NCBI GenBank assembly: GCA_030604825.1 | Contig: JAUVVB010000014.1 | Span: 1-45,444 of the forward strand | Direction: 5' to 3' | DNA from: Chloroflexota bacterium | GTDB lineage: Bacteria; Chloroflexota; Dehalococcoidia; E44-bin15 | DNA length: 45,444 nucleotides | Shown: positions 8,220-19,290 of the stretch, piece after piece | Position numbering within the stretch: position 1 is the stretch's first letter | How the letters are laid out: the number at the start of each line of letters is the position of its first letter | Translations under genes and position numbers: made by a program | Notes under the pieces: model-generated | Seen by the model: only the letters and a program-made list of their open reading frames with translations | Told to the model about the DNA's origin: nothing | The model's database searches: none

Positions 8220-10027
8220 GGTAAAACAGAGGCTGGATATAGTGGATGTGGTCTCGGATTACGTCACCCTCCACAAGTCGGGGCGTAACTTCAAGGCCCT
8301 CTGCCCGTTTCACACCGAGAAGACCCCCTCCTTTTTCGTCTTCCCCGAGCGGCAGAGCTGGCGCTGCTTCGGCAGTTGCGCCAGCGGCGGCGACATCTTC
8401 GCCTTCGTGATGAAGAAGGAGGGCATCGACTTCGGCGAGGCGCTCAGGCTTCTGGCTCAGCGGGCAGGGGTAACCCTGGCCCCGAAGGGGAAGGAAAGGG
8501 CTGAGGAGGGGGAGAGGTTTTATCACATAAACGAGGCTGCCGCGCTCTATTACCATAATCTCCTGTTGAAAGCCAAGGGTGCTGAGATAGCGAGGAGCCA
8601 TCTGGAGAGGAGGGGCGTCTCCGCCGAGATGGTGCAAGTCTTTCAGCTGGGGTTCAGCCCCGATAGCTGGGATGCCTTGCTTAAGCACCTAGTAAATGGG
8701 GGCTATGGGGAGGATGAGCTTTTGGCGGCGGGCCTGGTGATGGAAAGGGAGGGTGGGGGCAGGCGTGACCTTTTTCGAAATCGTCTCATATTTCCCATAA
8801 GGAATGAGCAGGGGAGGGTTGTTGGCTTTGGTGGCCGTGCCCTGGATGAAACCCTTCTGAAATATCTTAACTCCCCGCAAACAGCGGTCTTCGACAAAAG
8901 CGGCGTCCTCTACGGACTGGACCGCGCCAAGGGGGCCATCAGGGGGCAGGGTTTGGCCATAATCGTGGAAGGCTATATGGATGTGATCGCCGCCCACCAA
9001 TTTGGCATGACCAACGTGGTTGCCTCCATGGGTACCTCCGTCACCCCCAGACAGATAGACCTCATTAGGAGGCTTGCCGCAAACCTGACCCTGGCGCTGG
9101 ATGCCGATGCTGCCGGAGATGGGGCAACCCTTCGCGGCCTTGAGATTGCCAGGAAGGCCTTTAGCCAGAGGCTCACCTCCATGTCTGACTGGCTAGGGGG
9201 AACATCTAAGCTCAGGGGCGGGCTGAAGATCACGCTGCTCCCCAGGGGAAAGGATCCCGATGAGGTGCTCAGGGAGAGCCCGGAGGAATGGCAGAGGCTG
9301 GTGGAGGAGGCCTTGCCCTTGGCGGATTACTTCTTTGAGGCTGTCACCTCCAGGTTGGACCTGACCCGGGAAGAGGACCGGGCATTGGCTGCGGAGCGAC
9401 TTTTGCCCTTCATATCGGAGATGGAAGATGGTGTGGAGCGGGAGCTCTATCTCAAAAGGCTGGCTGGCTTGGTAGGGGTGGATGAAAAAACCCTGCAAAC
9501 CAGGGCAGCTGAGCTTCGACCTACAAAGGGGGAAAGGGCAAAAAGGGTGGTATCTCTTCCCCCGTCTCAGCTGCTGCGACATCCCGTGGAGGAATACTGC
9601 CTCTCCCTGCTGCTCCAGCACCCTCAGCTGAGGGCTATCGGCGAGCAGTTTTCCGCTGAGGATTTCGAGGGCACGGAAAACCGTGAGCTCTTCCTCGCCT
9701 GGCGCGATTCGCCAGATGAGGAGACGCTGCGGCAAATCCTCGATGTCAACCTCCGAGAGCATTTTGAGTCGTTGATGAACAGGGAGCTTCCCCCTGCCAG
9801 TGAAAGGGAATTGGAGACCGCCCTTGTCGATCACCTGCGGCGCTTGAGGGAGGAAAGATTGAGAAGGTTGAAGGTGGTGGAGGGGGTGCTCATTTCGGAG
9901 GCGGAGTCAGAGGGCGATAAAAACGTAATAAAGGAGCAGGTGGAAACGCTATTGCAAAGCGGATTAGAGGTAACTGCCCAGCTGAAACGCCTTTTCGAAA
10001 AGGAAAAAAGCGAGGTGGAGTGGAGCG

Positions 10028-10056
<29 letters not shown>
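8203..10056 (+). CDS. dnaG: DNA primase
   Basis: DnaG makes RNA primers at the replication fork. The N-terminal CHC2 zinc ribbon has C34, H37, C55 and C59 in [12 protein letters not shown] and [12 protein letters not shown]. The Toprim catalytic core shows [14 protein letters not shown] and [18 protein letters not shown], the acidic metal-binding residues. A helical C-terminal region follows, suited to helicase binding. The length of 617 residues is normal. The second zinc pair is CX3C rather than the common CX2C. The start overlaps dgt by 17 bases and the end overlaps rpoD by 29 bases. Confidence 0.95.
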
Positions 10057-11587
<1,531 letters not shown>

Positions 11588-11594
11588 GTCGAAT

Positions 11595-12191
11595 TTGAAG
11601 GTAGTAAGCACCGTTTTCCTCTTTTTGGGCGCTGTCTTTGCCCTGCTCCTCATCGCTGCCGGCATCCTTGGCTATCTGGTCACCGGTCCAGCGCCGCGGC
11701 AGGGGGATACTGCCTCCATACCGGTGAGCCAGGAAGCGGCACAGCGCTTCGATCAAAAGATCGAGGCCTTGGAGCAGGAGATAGACGAGGCCTCGGCTAT
11801 GGGGGAGAGAAGGGAGGTGGTCCTTTTCCTCACCGAGGAGGAGATCACCTCCAAACTGGCTGAGCTTGCCGATGCCAACGAGCTGCCCGTGGATGTAGAT
11901 TACGTGGAGGTCCATCTCGAGGATGACAAAGTCTATGGCTTTGCCATAGTGGATCTGGGCATCGATATGCAGGTTTCCGTCGAGGCCGAGATAGGGGTTG
12001 AAGGCGGAATGCCCGATACAGGGATCGAGAGCCTTAACATAGGTAGGCTCCCTATCCCCAAAACGCTGATCGCTCAAGTGATGAGGGCCCTTATCAGGCA
12101 GATGGAGGGAAGGTGGGAAGATCTGAATATAGACCTGGAGAACGTGGCTATCCAGAACGGGGCGATCCGCATCACCGCGGTGACCAGGTGA
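11595..12191 (+). CDS. Membrane-anchored protein of unknown function
   Basis: I do not recognise the family with confidence. The 198-residue product has one N-terminal transmembrane helix (about 5-27), then a short helical region and a mixed soluble domain that is probably outside the membrane. It contains LFLTEEEITSKLAELA and, near the end, LNIGRLPIPKTLIAQVMRALIRQ. Its layout resembles small extracytoplasmic lipid-binding-like proteins of Chloroflexota, but that is only an impression. The start codon is probably TTG at 11595, seven bases after rpoD, so it may be co-transcribed with rpoD. It converges with ffh, with only three bases between them. Confidence 0.65.
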   Translation: MKVVSTVFLFLGAVFALLLIAAGILGYLVTGPAPRQGDTASIPVSQEAAQRFDQKIEALEQEIDEASAMGERREVVLFLTEEEITSKLAELADANELPVDVDYVEVHLEDDKVYGFAIVDLGIDMQVSVEAEIGVEGGMPDTGIESLNIGRLPIPKTLIAQVMRALIRQMEGRWEDLNIDLENVAIQNGAIRITAVTR

Positions 12192-12194
12192 CCA

Positions 12195-13520
12195 TTAACG
12201 AAGCATATCCCACAGCTTTTTCCCCCGTGCCGAGGCCATCTGCTTCACCAGTTTCTGGGTTTGGCGGAACTGATTGAGGAGCTGATTGATATCCTGGGGG
12301 GTGGTGCCGCTGCCACGGGCGATGCGCCGCTTTCTGCTGCCATCGATGACCTCAGGGTTGCGCCGCTCCTCGGGGGTCATGGAGAGGATGATGGCCTCAA
12401 CCTTTTTTAATTTCCCTTCATCCATCTCCGCGGGGGCGCGGCGGGCGATGGCGGAAAGCCCGGGGATCATCTCCACCAGCTGATTTATGGGCCCCATCTT
12501 CTGCATCTGCCGTAGTTGCTCCAGGAAGTCCTCCAGGTCAAGGGTGGCATGGCGCAACTTCTTCTCCAGAGCCCTTGTCCGCTCCTCATCCAAGGTCTTC
12601 TCCGCCCTTTCGATGAGGGTAAGCATATCCCCCATGCCCAGGATGCGCGAGGCCAGGCGGTCGGGATGGAAGGTTTCAAAGGCATCCGACTTCTCCCCGG
12701 TGCCGATGAACTTGACGGGCACCCCGGTAACCGATTTGATGGAGAGGGCGGCCCCACCCCTGGCATCGCCATCCATCTTGGTGAGGATCAGCCCACTGAG
12801 CCCCACCCTGGCGTGGAACTCCTCGGCAGCGCGCACTGCGTCCTGCCCCGTCATCGCATCCACCACCAGTAGCACCTCGGCGGGGTTTAGCTCCCGCTTC
12901 ATCGCTGCCACCTCCTCCATCATCGCCTCATCGATGTGCAGCCGCCCCCCGGTGTCGGCAATAACCCAGGAAGCACCCAGCTCCTTGGCCCGCTTCATGG
13001 CATGGGCACAGATGGAAACCGGCTTTGAGGAGATATCCTCCCTATAGACGGGGATTTCCAGCTGCTCTCCAAGCACCACCAGCTGCTCTATGGCGGCGGG
13101 TCGGCGAAGGTCAGCAGCAACCAGCAACGGGCGCTGTCCCGAGCTCTTGAGGTGGAGCGCTAGCTTTGCTGCGGTGGTCGTTTTTCCCGAGCCCTGGAGC
13201 CCAACCAGCATCGCCAGCGTCGGGGGGTGGCTGGACGACGCCAGGTGAACGGGACCCCCTCCTAAAATCTGGATAAGCTCCTCATTGACGATCTTTACTA
13301 CCTGCTGGGCTGGGGTCAGGCTCTCCAGAACCTCGGTGCCCAGGGAGCGCTCCCGCAGCGTGGCGATGAAATCCCTCACCACCCTGAAGTTGACATCGGC
13401 CTCGAGGAGGGCAAGCCTCACCTGCCGCAGCGCCTCATCCACATCCCCCTCGCTAAGCCTGCCCTTTCGGCTCAGCCTTTCAAAAATGCCCCCCAGCCTT
13501 TCCGATAGAACCTCAAACAT
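12195..13520 (-). CDS. ffh: Signal recognition particle protein Ffh
   Basis: Ffh is the SRP54 GTPase that binds signal sequences and 4.5S RNA and targets nascent membrane proteins to FtsY. The N domain is followed by the G domain with GLQGSGKTTTAAKLA, the G3 motif as DTGGRLHID (DTAGR is more common) and TKMDGDARGGAALS. The methionine-rich M domain ends with the RNA-binding region containing SRKRRIARGSGTTPQDINQLL. The length of 441 residues is normal. The gene has its own promoter, is divergent from the RNase J-like gene and converges on the gene after rpoD. No SRP RNA gene is visible nearby. Confidence 0.95.
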   Translation of the reverse strand: MFEVLSERLGGIFERLSRKGRLSEGDVDEALRQVRLALLEADVNFRVVRDFIATLRERSLGTEVLESLTPAQQVVKIVNEELIQILGGGPVHLASSSHPPTLAMLVGLQGSGKTTTAAKLALHLKSSGQRPLLVAADLRRPAAIEQLVVLGEQLEIPVYREDISSKPVSICAHAMKRAKELGASWVIADTGGRLHIDEAMMEEVAAMKRELNPAEVLLVVDAMTGQDAVRAAEEFHARVGLSGLILTKMDGDARGGAALSIKSVTGVPVKFIGTGEKSDAFETFHPDRLASRILGMGDMLTLIERAEKTLDEERTRALEKKLRHATLDLEDFLEQLRQMQKMGPINQLVEMIPGLSAIARRAPAEMDEGKLKKVEAIILSMTPEERRNPEVIDGSRKRRIARGSGTTPQDINQLLNQFRQTQKLVKQMASARGKKLWDMLR

Positions 13521-13535
13521 AGGCCACCCGGGCCT

Positions 13536-13564
13536 ATTTTAGCTGGCCCAGTCATCACGGTCAA
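13536..13564 (-). promoter_or_regulatory. Sigma-70 promoter of ffh
   Basis: Read on the minus strand, TTGACC (13564-13559) and TAAAAT (13541-13536) are separated by exactly 17 bp. The transcript should start near 13529, about nine bases before the ffh ATG, so the leader is very short. Confidence 0.5.
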
Positions 13565-13611
13565 GGGCGGGCGTGGTAGAATAGGGGGAGGCTATTCTTA
13601 AGGGGGCGATC

Positions 13612-15096
13612 ATGTCTTCACTAACCTTTTATGGCGGGGTGAGGGAAATCGGTGGTAATAAGATCCTGGTGGAGGATGGTGGCAGAAGGGTGTGGCTTGA
13701 CTTTGGCATGAGTTTTAGCCAGTCAGGTAGGTATTTTGCCGAATTCCTTCAGCCCAAAAAATATAACGGCGTGCTCGATTTCCTGGAGGTAGGGCTGCTC
13801 CCCAGGCTACCGGATATGGGCGGCTTTTATCGGCAGGATTATCTGGCCCACTCGGGCATGGAGACCTGGGATGGGGCGGCATATGACGGCGTTTTTCTGA
13901 GCCATGCCCATGCCGATCATTCCTTCTATATCCACTTCCTGAGGAGGGAGATACCCATCTATGCCTCTGAGGTTTCGAGGCAGATCATGGCGGCCATTGA
14001 AACTACCTCCTCCTCGGGGTTTGCCGATTTTTTGAATTTCAAGGAGACCTTCAAGCTAAGGCCCAAGAAAGCGGGTGAGGGATTGATGAGGGTTCGGGGC
14101 GAAGAATCCAAGCTGGAGCGCGACTTCAGGGTTATCCAGGAGGGCGAAAAGGTATTCATTGGCGACATAGCCATCGAGGCACTGGCAGTAAATCACTCCC
14201 TTCCCGGGGCAATGGGCTTCATCGTCCATACCTCGGCGGGGGCGGTGGTTTACACCGGCGACCTGAGGTTTCATGGCTATGGGGGTGATCTAACGGCAAG
14301 ATTTGCCCGGAAGGCAGCCGAGGCCCAGCCCATCGCCCTCATCTGCGAGGGGACGCGTATTGATGAAGAGGCGGGACTCAGCGAACAGGATGTCCAGGAT
14401 AGGGTGGGGGATGTGGTGCAACGGACGAGGAACCTGGTCATTGCCAATTATCCGTGGAAGGACATCGAGCGGATGAGGAGCTTTTACGAGGTGGCAAGGA
14501 CAAGTGGGCGCAGGCTGGCGCTCAGCCTGAAGCAGGCATATCTGCTCAAACTTCTGGAGGGCACCGACGCCGGCGCCCCCTCTCTCGATGACGACCATGT
14601 AGCCATTTACATCGATAGAAAGGACTGGGGGCTGATCACCAAGCCCGGTTATCCTAGGGATATCGTGGAGCAGGATTATGAGGCTTGGGAGCGGGAATTC
14701 CTCGGCTACCCCAATGCGGTCACCTGCGAGGATATCCACCGAGATCAGGGGGACTTCATGGTCAGGATCGATTTCTTCGACCTCACCGACCTCATCGACA
14801 TCAGGCCGGCGGAGGGCTCGTGCTATATCCGATCGGTGACCGAGCCGCTGGATGAGGAAGCGGAGATCGAACTCGAGAGGGCGGAAAACTGGCTGAAACA
14901 TTTTGGGCTTTACCCCTACCACCAGATCCACGCCTCAGGTCATGCCTCAGGGCTTGAGATCAAGAGGCTGATAGCGGAGATAGGTCCGAAGGTGGTCTTC
15001 CCGGTTCACACGGAAAACCCGGAGCGATTCATAGATATCGTCCCTGGTGGGATGAGGGTGGTTATCCCCGAAGCGGGTAAGAAGTATACGATCTGA
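13612..15096 (+). CDS. RNase J-like metallo-beta-lactamase protein
   Basis: This is a metallo-beta-lactamase-fold hydrolase of 494 residues in the RNase J / beta-CASP style, so it probably acts on RNA or another phosphodiester. The N-terminal FYGGVREIGGNKILVE run and the zinc-binding SHAHADHS motif (about 103-110) are RNase J-like. A further metal motif is VYTGDLRFHG. The C-terminal motif HASGHASGLEIKRLI followed by VVFPVHTENPERF matches the end of the beta-CASP region. It is not a standard RNase J: the insert around 40-90 is unusual and the C-terminal RNase J domain is absent. The ribosome site AGGGGGC precedes ATG 13612. A -10-like TAGAAT lies at 13577-13582 with no convincing -35. Confidence 0.8.
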   Translation: MSSLTFYGGVREIGGNKILVEDGGRRVWLDFGMSFSQSGRYFAEFLQPKKYNGVLDFLEVGLLPRLPDMGGFYRQDYLAHSGMETWDGAAYDGVFLSHAHADHSFYIHFLRREIPIYASEVSRQIMAAIETTSSSGFADFLNFKETFKLRPKKAGEGLMRVRGEESKLERDFRVIQEGEKVFIGDIAIEALAVNHSLPGAMGFIVHTSAGAVVYTGDLRFHGYGGDLTARFARKAAEAQPIALICEGTRIDEEAGLSEQDVQDRVGDVVQRTRNLVIANYPWKDIERMRSFYEVARTSGRRLALSLKQAYLLKLLEGTDAGAPSLDDDHVAIYIDRKDWGLITKPGYPRDIVEQDYEAWEREFLGYPNAVTCEDIHRDQGDFMVRIDFFDLTDLIDIRPAEGSCYIRSVTEPLDEEAEIELERAENWLKHFGLYPYHQIHASGHASGLEIKRLIAEIGPKVVFPVHTENPERFIDIVPGGMRVVIPEAGKKYTI

Positions 15097-15122
15097 AGGG
15101 AGTTTTCCTTTATCGCTGGCGC

Positions 15123-15986
15123 TTAGGGCGAAAAGGGTTTGGGGAAGAATTCCTCTACTTTAGCGTCTCTCTCCTTCAGGGCCTCCTTGAGCCCCTTCTT
15201 TTCCCTTGCCTCCCAGAAATCGAATTCCCCTGGTGGGATATCCCGCTGCTGCATCCAGTTTAAGGCCTGCATCTCGGTGAGGAATCTCCAAGCCGATCCC
15301 ACCCCTCTGGCCTCCATCTGAGCGTTTATGCTCTCCTTGGCGGCCACCATGCCATCGCCCGGGCTGAGGCTCAGCGCCTGAGCGTATCTATCTACCTCCT
15401 CCTCCAGCCTATCCCGGGGAACAACCCTGTTTATCAGGCAGATCTGCTCCGCCTCCCTGGCATCTATATACCTTCCCAGGTAGAGAAGCTCCTTGGTCTT
15501 CTTCACCCCGATGAGCCATGTCCAGAGGGGGGTCCCGGTCAGGAGCCCCATCCTCAGCGATGGGTCGCCAAAGACGGCATCCTCGCTGGCGATGGTGATG
15601 TCCGACGCCATGGCGTTGTAGCAGCCGAGGCCGAGGCAATGTCCATGGACCTGGGCAATGGTGGGCTTCAGGTAGTTGAAGATGTACTCCAGCCTTCTAT
15701 TCCAGCGGGTGCCCCATCCGATGAGCTCTTTTGCCGAGCGACGACCTCGCCGGTTGGGCATCACCTCGGCGGTATCCACCCCGCTGAGGTCCTGCCCCAC
15801 GGAGAAGCAACGCCCTGCCCCCTCGATCACCATCACCCTCACCTCTATGTCCGTTTCCTTCTCTCGCAGCAGGTTGTCCAGCTCCTCGAGCATGAGGTCA
15901 TTTATGGCGTTCAGCTTCTCAGGCCTATTTAGCGTTATCTTGCCGATCCCGCTCTCTTGCTGGTAGATGATGGTCTGGTACTGCAT
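15123..15986 (-). CDS. Enoyl-CoA hydratase/isomerase family protein (first of three paralogs)
   Basis: This is a crotonase-fold acyl-CoA enzyme of 287 residues. Family motifs are ITLNRPEKLNAIND, EGAGRCFSVGQDLSG (first oxyanion-hole strand) and VHGHCLGLGCYNAMASDITIASEDAVFGDPSLRMG. At the place where hydratases have the catalytic Glu of PE, this protein has PS. Its reaction may therefore be isomerisation, hydrolysis or another crotonase chemistry. ATG 15986 follows AAGGGGAAGG on the minus strand and is chosen over an upstream start at 16010. It is the last gene of an operon with two close relatives and a CoA-transferase, and converges with the RNase J-like gene. Confidence 0.85.
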   Translation of the reverse strand: MQYQTIIYQQESGIGKITLNRPEKLNAINDLMLEELDNLLREKETDIEVRVMVIEGAGRCFSVGQDLSGVDTAEVMPNRRGRRSAKELIGWGTRWNRRLEYIFNYLKPTIAQVHGHCLGLGCYNAMASDITIASEDAVFGDPSLRMGLLTGTPLWTWLIGVKKTKELLYLGRYIDAREAEQICLINRVVPRDRLEEEVDRYAQALSLSPGDGMVAAKESINAQMEARGVGSAWRFLTEMQALNWMQQRDIPPGEFDFWEAREKKGLKEALKERDAKVEEFFPKPFSP

Positions 15987-15999
15987 TTCCTTCCCCTTT

Positions 16000-16935
16000 T
16001 TAGGAGCCACGCTTTCTTTTGGGGGTGGCGTGAGCTGCCCTGTCCTTCAGAAAGCCCTTGAGCCCTCCGTATTTCTTGGCCCTATAGAAGCTAACCTCAT
16101 CAGGGCGGAATCTCACCCATTGAATGCTGACATGACCTTCATAATGGGCTCTCCAGTGCGCGCCATATCCGGTTATGTCCAGCAGCCCGTTCACAAACTC
16201 CTTGGTCACCGCCAAGGCATCGGGGGGGATGGTGGCCAGGGCCTCGGCCCACTTCATCACCTCCTCCTCCAGCTTATCCCGGGGCACTGCCTTATTTATG
16301 GCGCCGGTGGCTTCCATCTCCTTTCCCGAGAGCTCGGGAAACATGTTTCCTGCCATCATTCTGCGAGAGCCGCTGGGCCATGGGCCCAGGTTGGCGCCGT
16401 AGACTCCAATGGGGGCAACCCCAAAGCCGCGAACGCCGAACTGGGCATCCTCGGCGGCGATGGTTATGTCGCAGGCGGCCTGGATCTCTCCCCCAGCGCC
16501 GATGCAGTATCCATGAACCTGGGCAATGGTGGGCTTGGGGAAATTGAACAGGTCCTCATGTTTGTTGCAACGCCGCCTTTCAATGTTGTAAAAATCCCTA
16601 ACCGTGGGGGTAAGATCGGGGTGTACCGGTGGTGACTCCTCCCCTATGGGGCTGGAGAGGTCATGGCCGGCGGAGAAGGTGCTCCCCGCCCCCCTTATGA
16701 TCACCACCCTCACCTCGGGGTCGTCGTTAGCCTGGTGCAGGCCGGCAAGCATGTCCTCGAACATCTTATCGTTGATGGCATTCCTCTTCTCCGGCCGGTT
16801 GAGGGTGATTCGGGCGATCCTGCCCTGCTTCTCGTAGAGGGCGGCGGTATATTCCCTCCCCTCATAAGGGGTGAACTCCCACTGCCTCTTCTGGTACTGG
16901 GTAACCCATTTGGTGATTTGACGAAAGGTAGTCAT
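16000..16935 (-). CDS. Enoyl-CoA hydratase/isomerase family protein (second of three paralogs)
   Basis: This is a 311-residue crotonase-fold protein with a longer N-terminus (ITKWVTQYQKRQWEFTPYEGRE) than its neighbours. Motifs are ITLNRPEKRNAINDKMFED, RGAGSTFSAGHDLSSP and VHGYCIGAGGEIQAACDITIAAEDAQFGVRG. The position of the hydratase Glu after FG-x-P reads RG, so it also lacks the usual catalytic acid. It diverges more than the other two, suggesting a separate step. Its start overlaps the stop of the third paralog by four bases, so the genes are translationally linked. The substrate is unknown. Confidence 0.85.
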   Translation of the reverse strand: MTTFRQITKWVTQYQKRQWEFTPYEGREYTAALYEKQGRIARITLNRPEKRNAINDKMFEDMLAGLHQANDDPEVRVVIIRGAGSTFSAGHDLSSPIGEESPPVHPDLTPTVRDFYNIERRRCNKHEDLFNFPKPTIAQVHGYCIGAGGEIQAACDITIAAEDAQFGVRGFGVAPIGVYGANLGPWPSGSRRMMAGNMFPELSGKEMEATGAINKAVPRDKLEEEVMKWAEALATIPPDALAVTKEFVNGLLDITGYGAHWRAHYEGHVSIQWVRFRPDEVSFYRAKKYGGLKGFLKDRAAHATPKRKRGS

Positions 16936-17828
16936 GTTGAGCCTCCTTCAGGGTGGGCTGGGGTGGGGAAGAGCCCGTCAAAGGGAGCATCCCTTTCCCT
17001 AATGGCGCCCTTCAAACCCAGGCTATCCCTTGTCTCCCAGAAGTTGAATTCGTCGGGTTGAAAGCCTCTTCGCTGTACCGAGCTTATGGAATGAAGCCCG
17101 GCGGCAAAGGCCCAGGCGGCGGAGAGCCCTGATATGTCGAAGGCTGCCCGCCCAAAGGTAACGTGCGGTGCCTCACCATCGGCCCCAGCGATCCCCCCTG
17201 CGCTGAGGTCTATGGCCTCTATGGCCAGCTCCACCTCCTCCTCTAGCCTATCAGGGGGGACAGCCCGGTTCACCAGGCCGATTCGCTCCGCCTCTTTGCC
17301 ATCGATGTACCTGGTGGTGAGCAGGAGTTCCTTTGCCCTCTTGGGGCCCACCCGCCAGGTCCACAGGGGATTGATGGTGGCATATCCCATCCGCAGCGAT
17401 GGGTCGCCGAAGATGGCATCCTCGGCGGCGATGGCGGTGCGGCACATCATCATCAGGTCACAGCCCATGGCCAGGCAATAGCCATGAACCTGGGCAACGG
17501 TGTGCTTGGGGTAGTTGAAGATGCGCCGCCACCTCTCCATGAGGCGTACGTCGGCCCTGAAGATAGAGGCTAGCGGAGACCTCAGCCTGGGGTCGGGGGG
17601 CATTATCGCCGAGGTTCCCTCCCCGCTCAGGTCCTGCCCCACGGAAAAACAGCGCCCTGCCCCCTTGATCACCACATATCTTATCTCTCCATCCGCCTCC
17701 GCCTCTCCCAGCGCCTCCTCTATCTCCCCCAACATGAGGTCGTTTATGGCGTTCAGCTTCTGGGGGCGGTTGAGGGTGATGGTGGCAATGGGCGGCTCCT
17801 TCTCATAGATGACGTTCTCATAGGCCAT
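16932..17828 (-). CDS. Enoyl-CoA hydratase/isomerase family protein (third of three paralogs)
   Basis: This is a 298-residue crotonase-fold protein. It is closest to the first paralog, sharing GAGRCFSVGQDLSG and FGDPSLRMG. The CoA-binding and oxyanion-hole segments VHGYCLAMGCDLMMMC and GAGRCFSVGQ are present, but the hydratase Glu position is again Ser (DPSL). Pairing with the first paralog suggests a duplicated enzyme that may form hetero-oligomers or use similar substrates. It lies 27 bases after the CoA-transferase gene and overlaps the second paralog by four bases. An aromatic, alicyclic or branched acyl-CoA is possible but not shown by the sequence. Confidence 0.85.
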   Translation of the reverse strand: MAYENVIYEKEPPIATITLNRPQKLNAINDLMLGEIEEALGEAEADGEIRYVVIKGAGRCFSVGQDLSGEGTSAIMPPDPRLRSPLASIFRADVRLMERWRRIFNYPKHTVAQVHGYCLAMGCDLMMMCRTAIAAEDAIFGDPSLRMGYATINPLWTWRVGPKRAKELLLTTRYIDGKEAERIGLVNRAVPPDRLEEEVELAIEAIDLSAGGIAGADGEAPHVTFGRAAFDISGLSAAWAFAAGLHSISSVQRRGFQPDEFNFWETRDSLGLKGAIRERDAPFDGLFPTPAHPEGGST

Positions 17829-17855
17829 GGTGAGCCTCTCCTTTCAGCAAATAAT

Positions 17856-19169
17856 TCAAGGCCAGTAAAGCTTCTTTGCCTCCTTCCTCAGCTCTGCCCT
17901 GAAATCGGGGTGGGCCAGGGCGATCATCTCTTCAGTCCTCTGTCTCTGGGTCTTGCCGCGAAGGCAGGCGATGCCCCGTTCGGTAACTATGAAGTCGGCA
18001 AGGGTTCGAGGCACGGTGATGGCGGTGCCCGGTTCGTGAGTGGGCACGATGCGGGATATGGTGCCATCCCTTGCCGTTGAGGGCAGGATGGTAATACAGC
18101 GACCACCTTTGGAGAAGGCGGATCCGATGGCAAAGGCGAGCTGGCCTCCGGTGCCGCCCAACATCCGCGTTCCTAGGGACTCAGCGGTTATCTGTCCGGT
18201 GAGGTCGATGGAGAGGGCGTTATTGATGGCCACCATGTTATCGTGGGCGGAGATAGTCCTTACGTCATTGACATAGTTTACACTGTGGAGTTCAAACTTG
18301 GGGTTCATATGCACATACTGCAAATCCTCCAGGCTGCCACCCACAGCGGTGGCGACTGCCTTTCCCTTGTTGATGGTCTTATGTTTCCCGGTGAACACCC
18401 CCTCGCGGATCAGTTCTACCACCTTTCCCGGGGTGTGCTCCGAGTGCCAGCCAAGGTCTTGCCTGTTATCGAATATGCCTAGCTGAGGCAGGGGCTCTGT
18501 GGTGGTGCCCACACCGATCTCCAGGGTATCGCCGTCCTTGATCAGGGTGGCAAGGTGCTCGGCGATGCCCTTAACCTCTTCCCTGACGCCACTAACTGCC
18601 TTCCCTCGCAGGTCGGCACGACCGGGGAGCTTTTCCGAGGGGGTATGCTCCACGAAGTAGTCTATCTCCGAGACGTGGACATAGTTTGTGCCGTAGGTCC
18701 TGATGAGGCGGCTATTCACCTCTGCCAGAACCAACTTGGCTCGTTCTACCTGCTCTTTCTTATTCCAAACTGACTGACCAAAGCTACAAAAGCCGTGTTC
18801 ATCGGGGGGCGATACCTCCACCAGGACAACGTCTATAGCGATTTCGGCGGCCTCAAGCCCGCGAAGGCCGCCAACGGCCATATCACACCTCTGCTCAGCC
18901 ATCATATCCCAAACGATGGGCATGCCAAATCCTACGATTATGTCGAAGGACTCCTCCCAGCCCCGGTCATACCAGCCAAAGTCCCGGTCAGGGGTAGGCA
19001 CCAGCACCTTGACCCCCCTTAGCTCTTCCTTTCTGGCGGCAAGGGCCAATCCCAAGGCTTGGGTTTGCCTGCCTGCGGTGAAGAAAACATGGCCCCCGGA
19101 CTTGATGTGGTTCACTGCCTCCTCGGCGGTTACCAGCTTCCTTTCATATTCTTCTTGCCATGGTTTCAT
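17856..19169 (-). CDS. Acetyl-CoA hydrolase/transferase family CoA-transferase
   Basis: This 437-residue protein belongs to the family of 4-hydroxybutyrate and acetate CoA-transferases, which move CoA between acyl-CoA and a free acid through a glutamyl-CoA intermediate. Visible features are the N-terminal AEEAVNHIKSGGHVFFTAGRQTQ region, the mid-protein DGDTLEIGVGTTTEPLP run and the C-terminal GGTGGQLAFAIGSAFSKGGRCI and PHEPGTAITVPRTLADFIVTERGIA runs typical of the family. An upstream in-frame start at 19223 exists, but ATG 19169 has GGGAGG five bases before it and a promoter just upstream. It is the first gene of the operon with three crotonase paralogs, so it probably activates or releases the acid they act on. 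Confidence 0.85.
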   Translation of the reverse strand: MKPWQEEYERKLVTAEEAVNHIKSGGHVFFTAGRQTQALGLALAARKEELRGVKVLVPTPDRDFGWYDRGWEESFDIIVGFGMPIVWDMMAEQRCDMAVGGLRGLEAAEIAIDVVLVEVSPPDEHGFCSFGQSVWNKKEQVERAKLVLAEVNSRLIRTYGTNYVHVSEIDYFVEHTPSEKLPGRADLRGKAVSGVREEVKGIAEHLATLIKDGDTLEIGVGTTTEPLPQLGIFDNRQDLGWHSEHTPGKVVELIREGVFTGKHKTINKGKAVATAVGGSLEDLQYVHMNPKFELHSVNYVNDVRTISAHDNMVAINNALSIDLTGQITAESLGTRMLGGTGGQLAFAIGSAFSKGGRCITILPSTARDGTISRIVPTHEPGTAITVPRTLADFIVTERGIACLRGKTQRQRTEEMIALAHPDFRAELRKEAKKLYWP

Positions 19170-19194
19170 TTTTGCCTCCCGGTTCTCGTCCTGG

Positions 19195-19223
19195 ATTTTA
19201 TCATCGCTGGTAGCGGAGGTCAA
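19195..19223 (-). promoter_or_regulatory. Sigma-70 promoter of the CoA-transferase/crotonase operon
   Basis: On the minus strand TTGACC (19223-19218) and TAAAAT (19200-19195) are separated by 17 bp. Transcription would start near 19188, with a leader of about 19 bases carrying GGGAGG. This also argues against the longer protein start at 19223. Confidence 0.55.
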
Positions 19224-19290
19224 GGAAGATATTGACCAACCCGCCTCCTTGGTGCCACAATTGACGCGAGCTTTTTAGAGGAGGGGCAAT

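Noticed and set aside
13520-13536. Inverted repeat TAGGCC/GGCCTA over the ffh start as a translation-blocking hairpin
   Set aside because: The best promoter places the transcript start near 13529, so most of the left arm would not be in the RNA.
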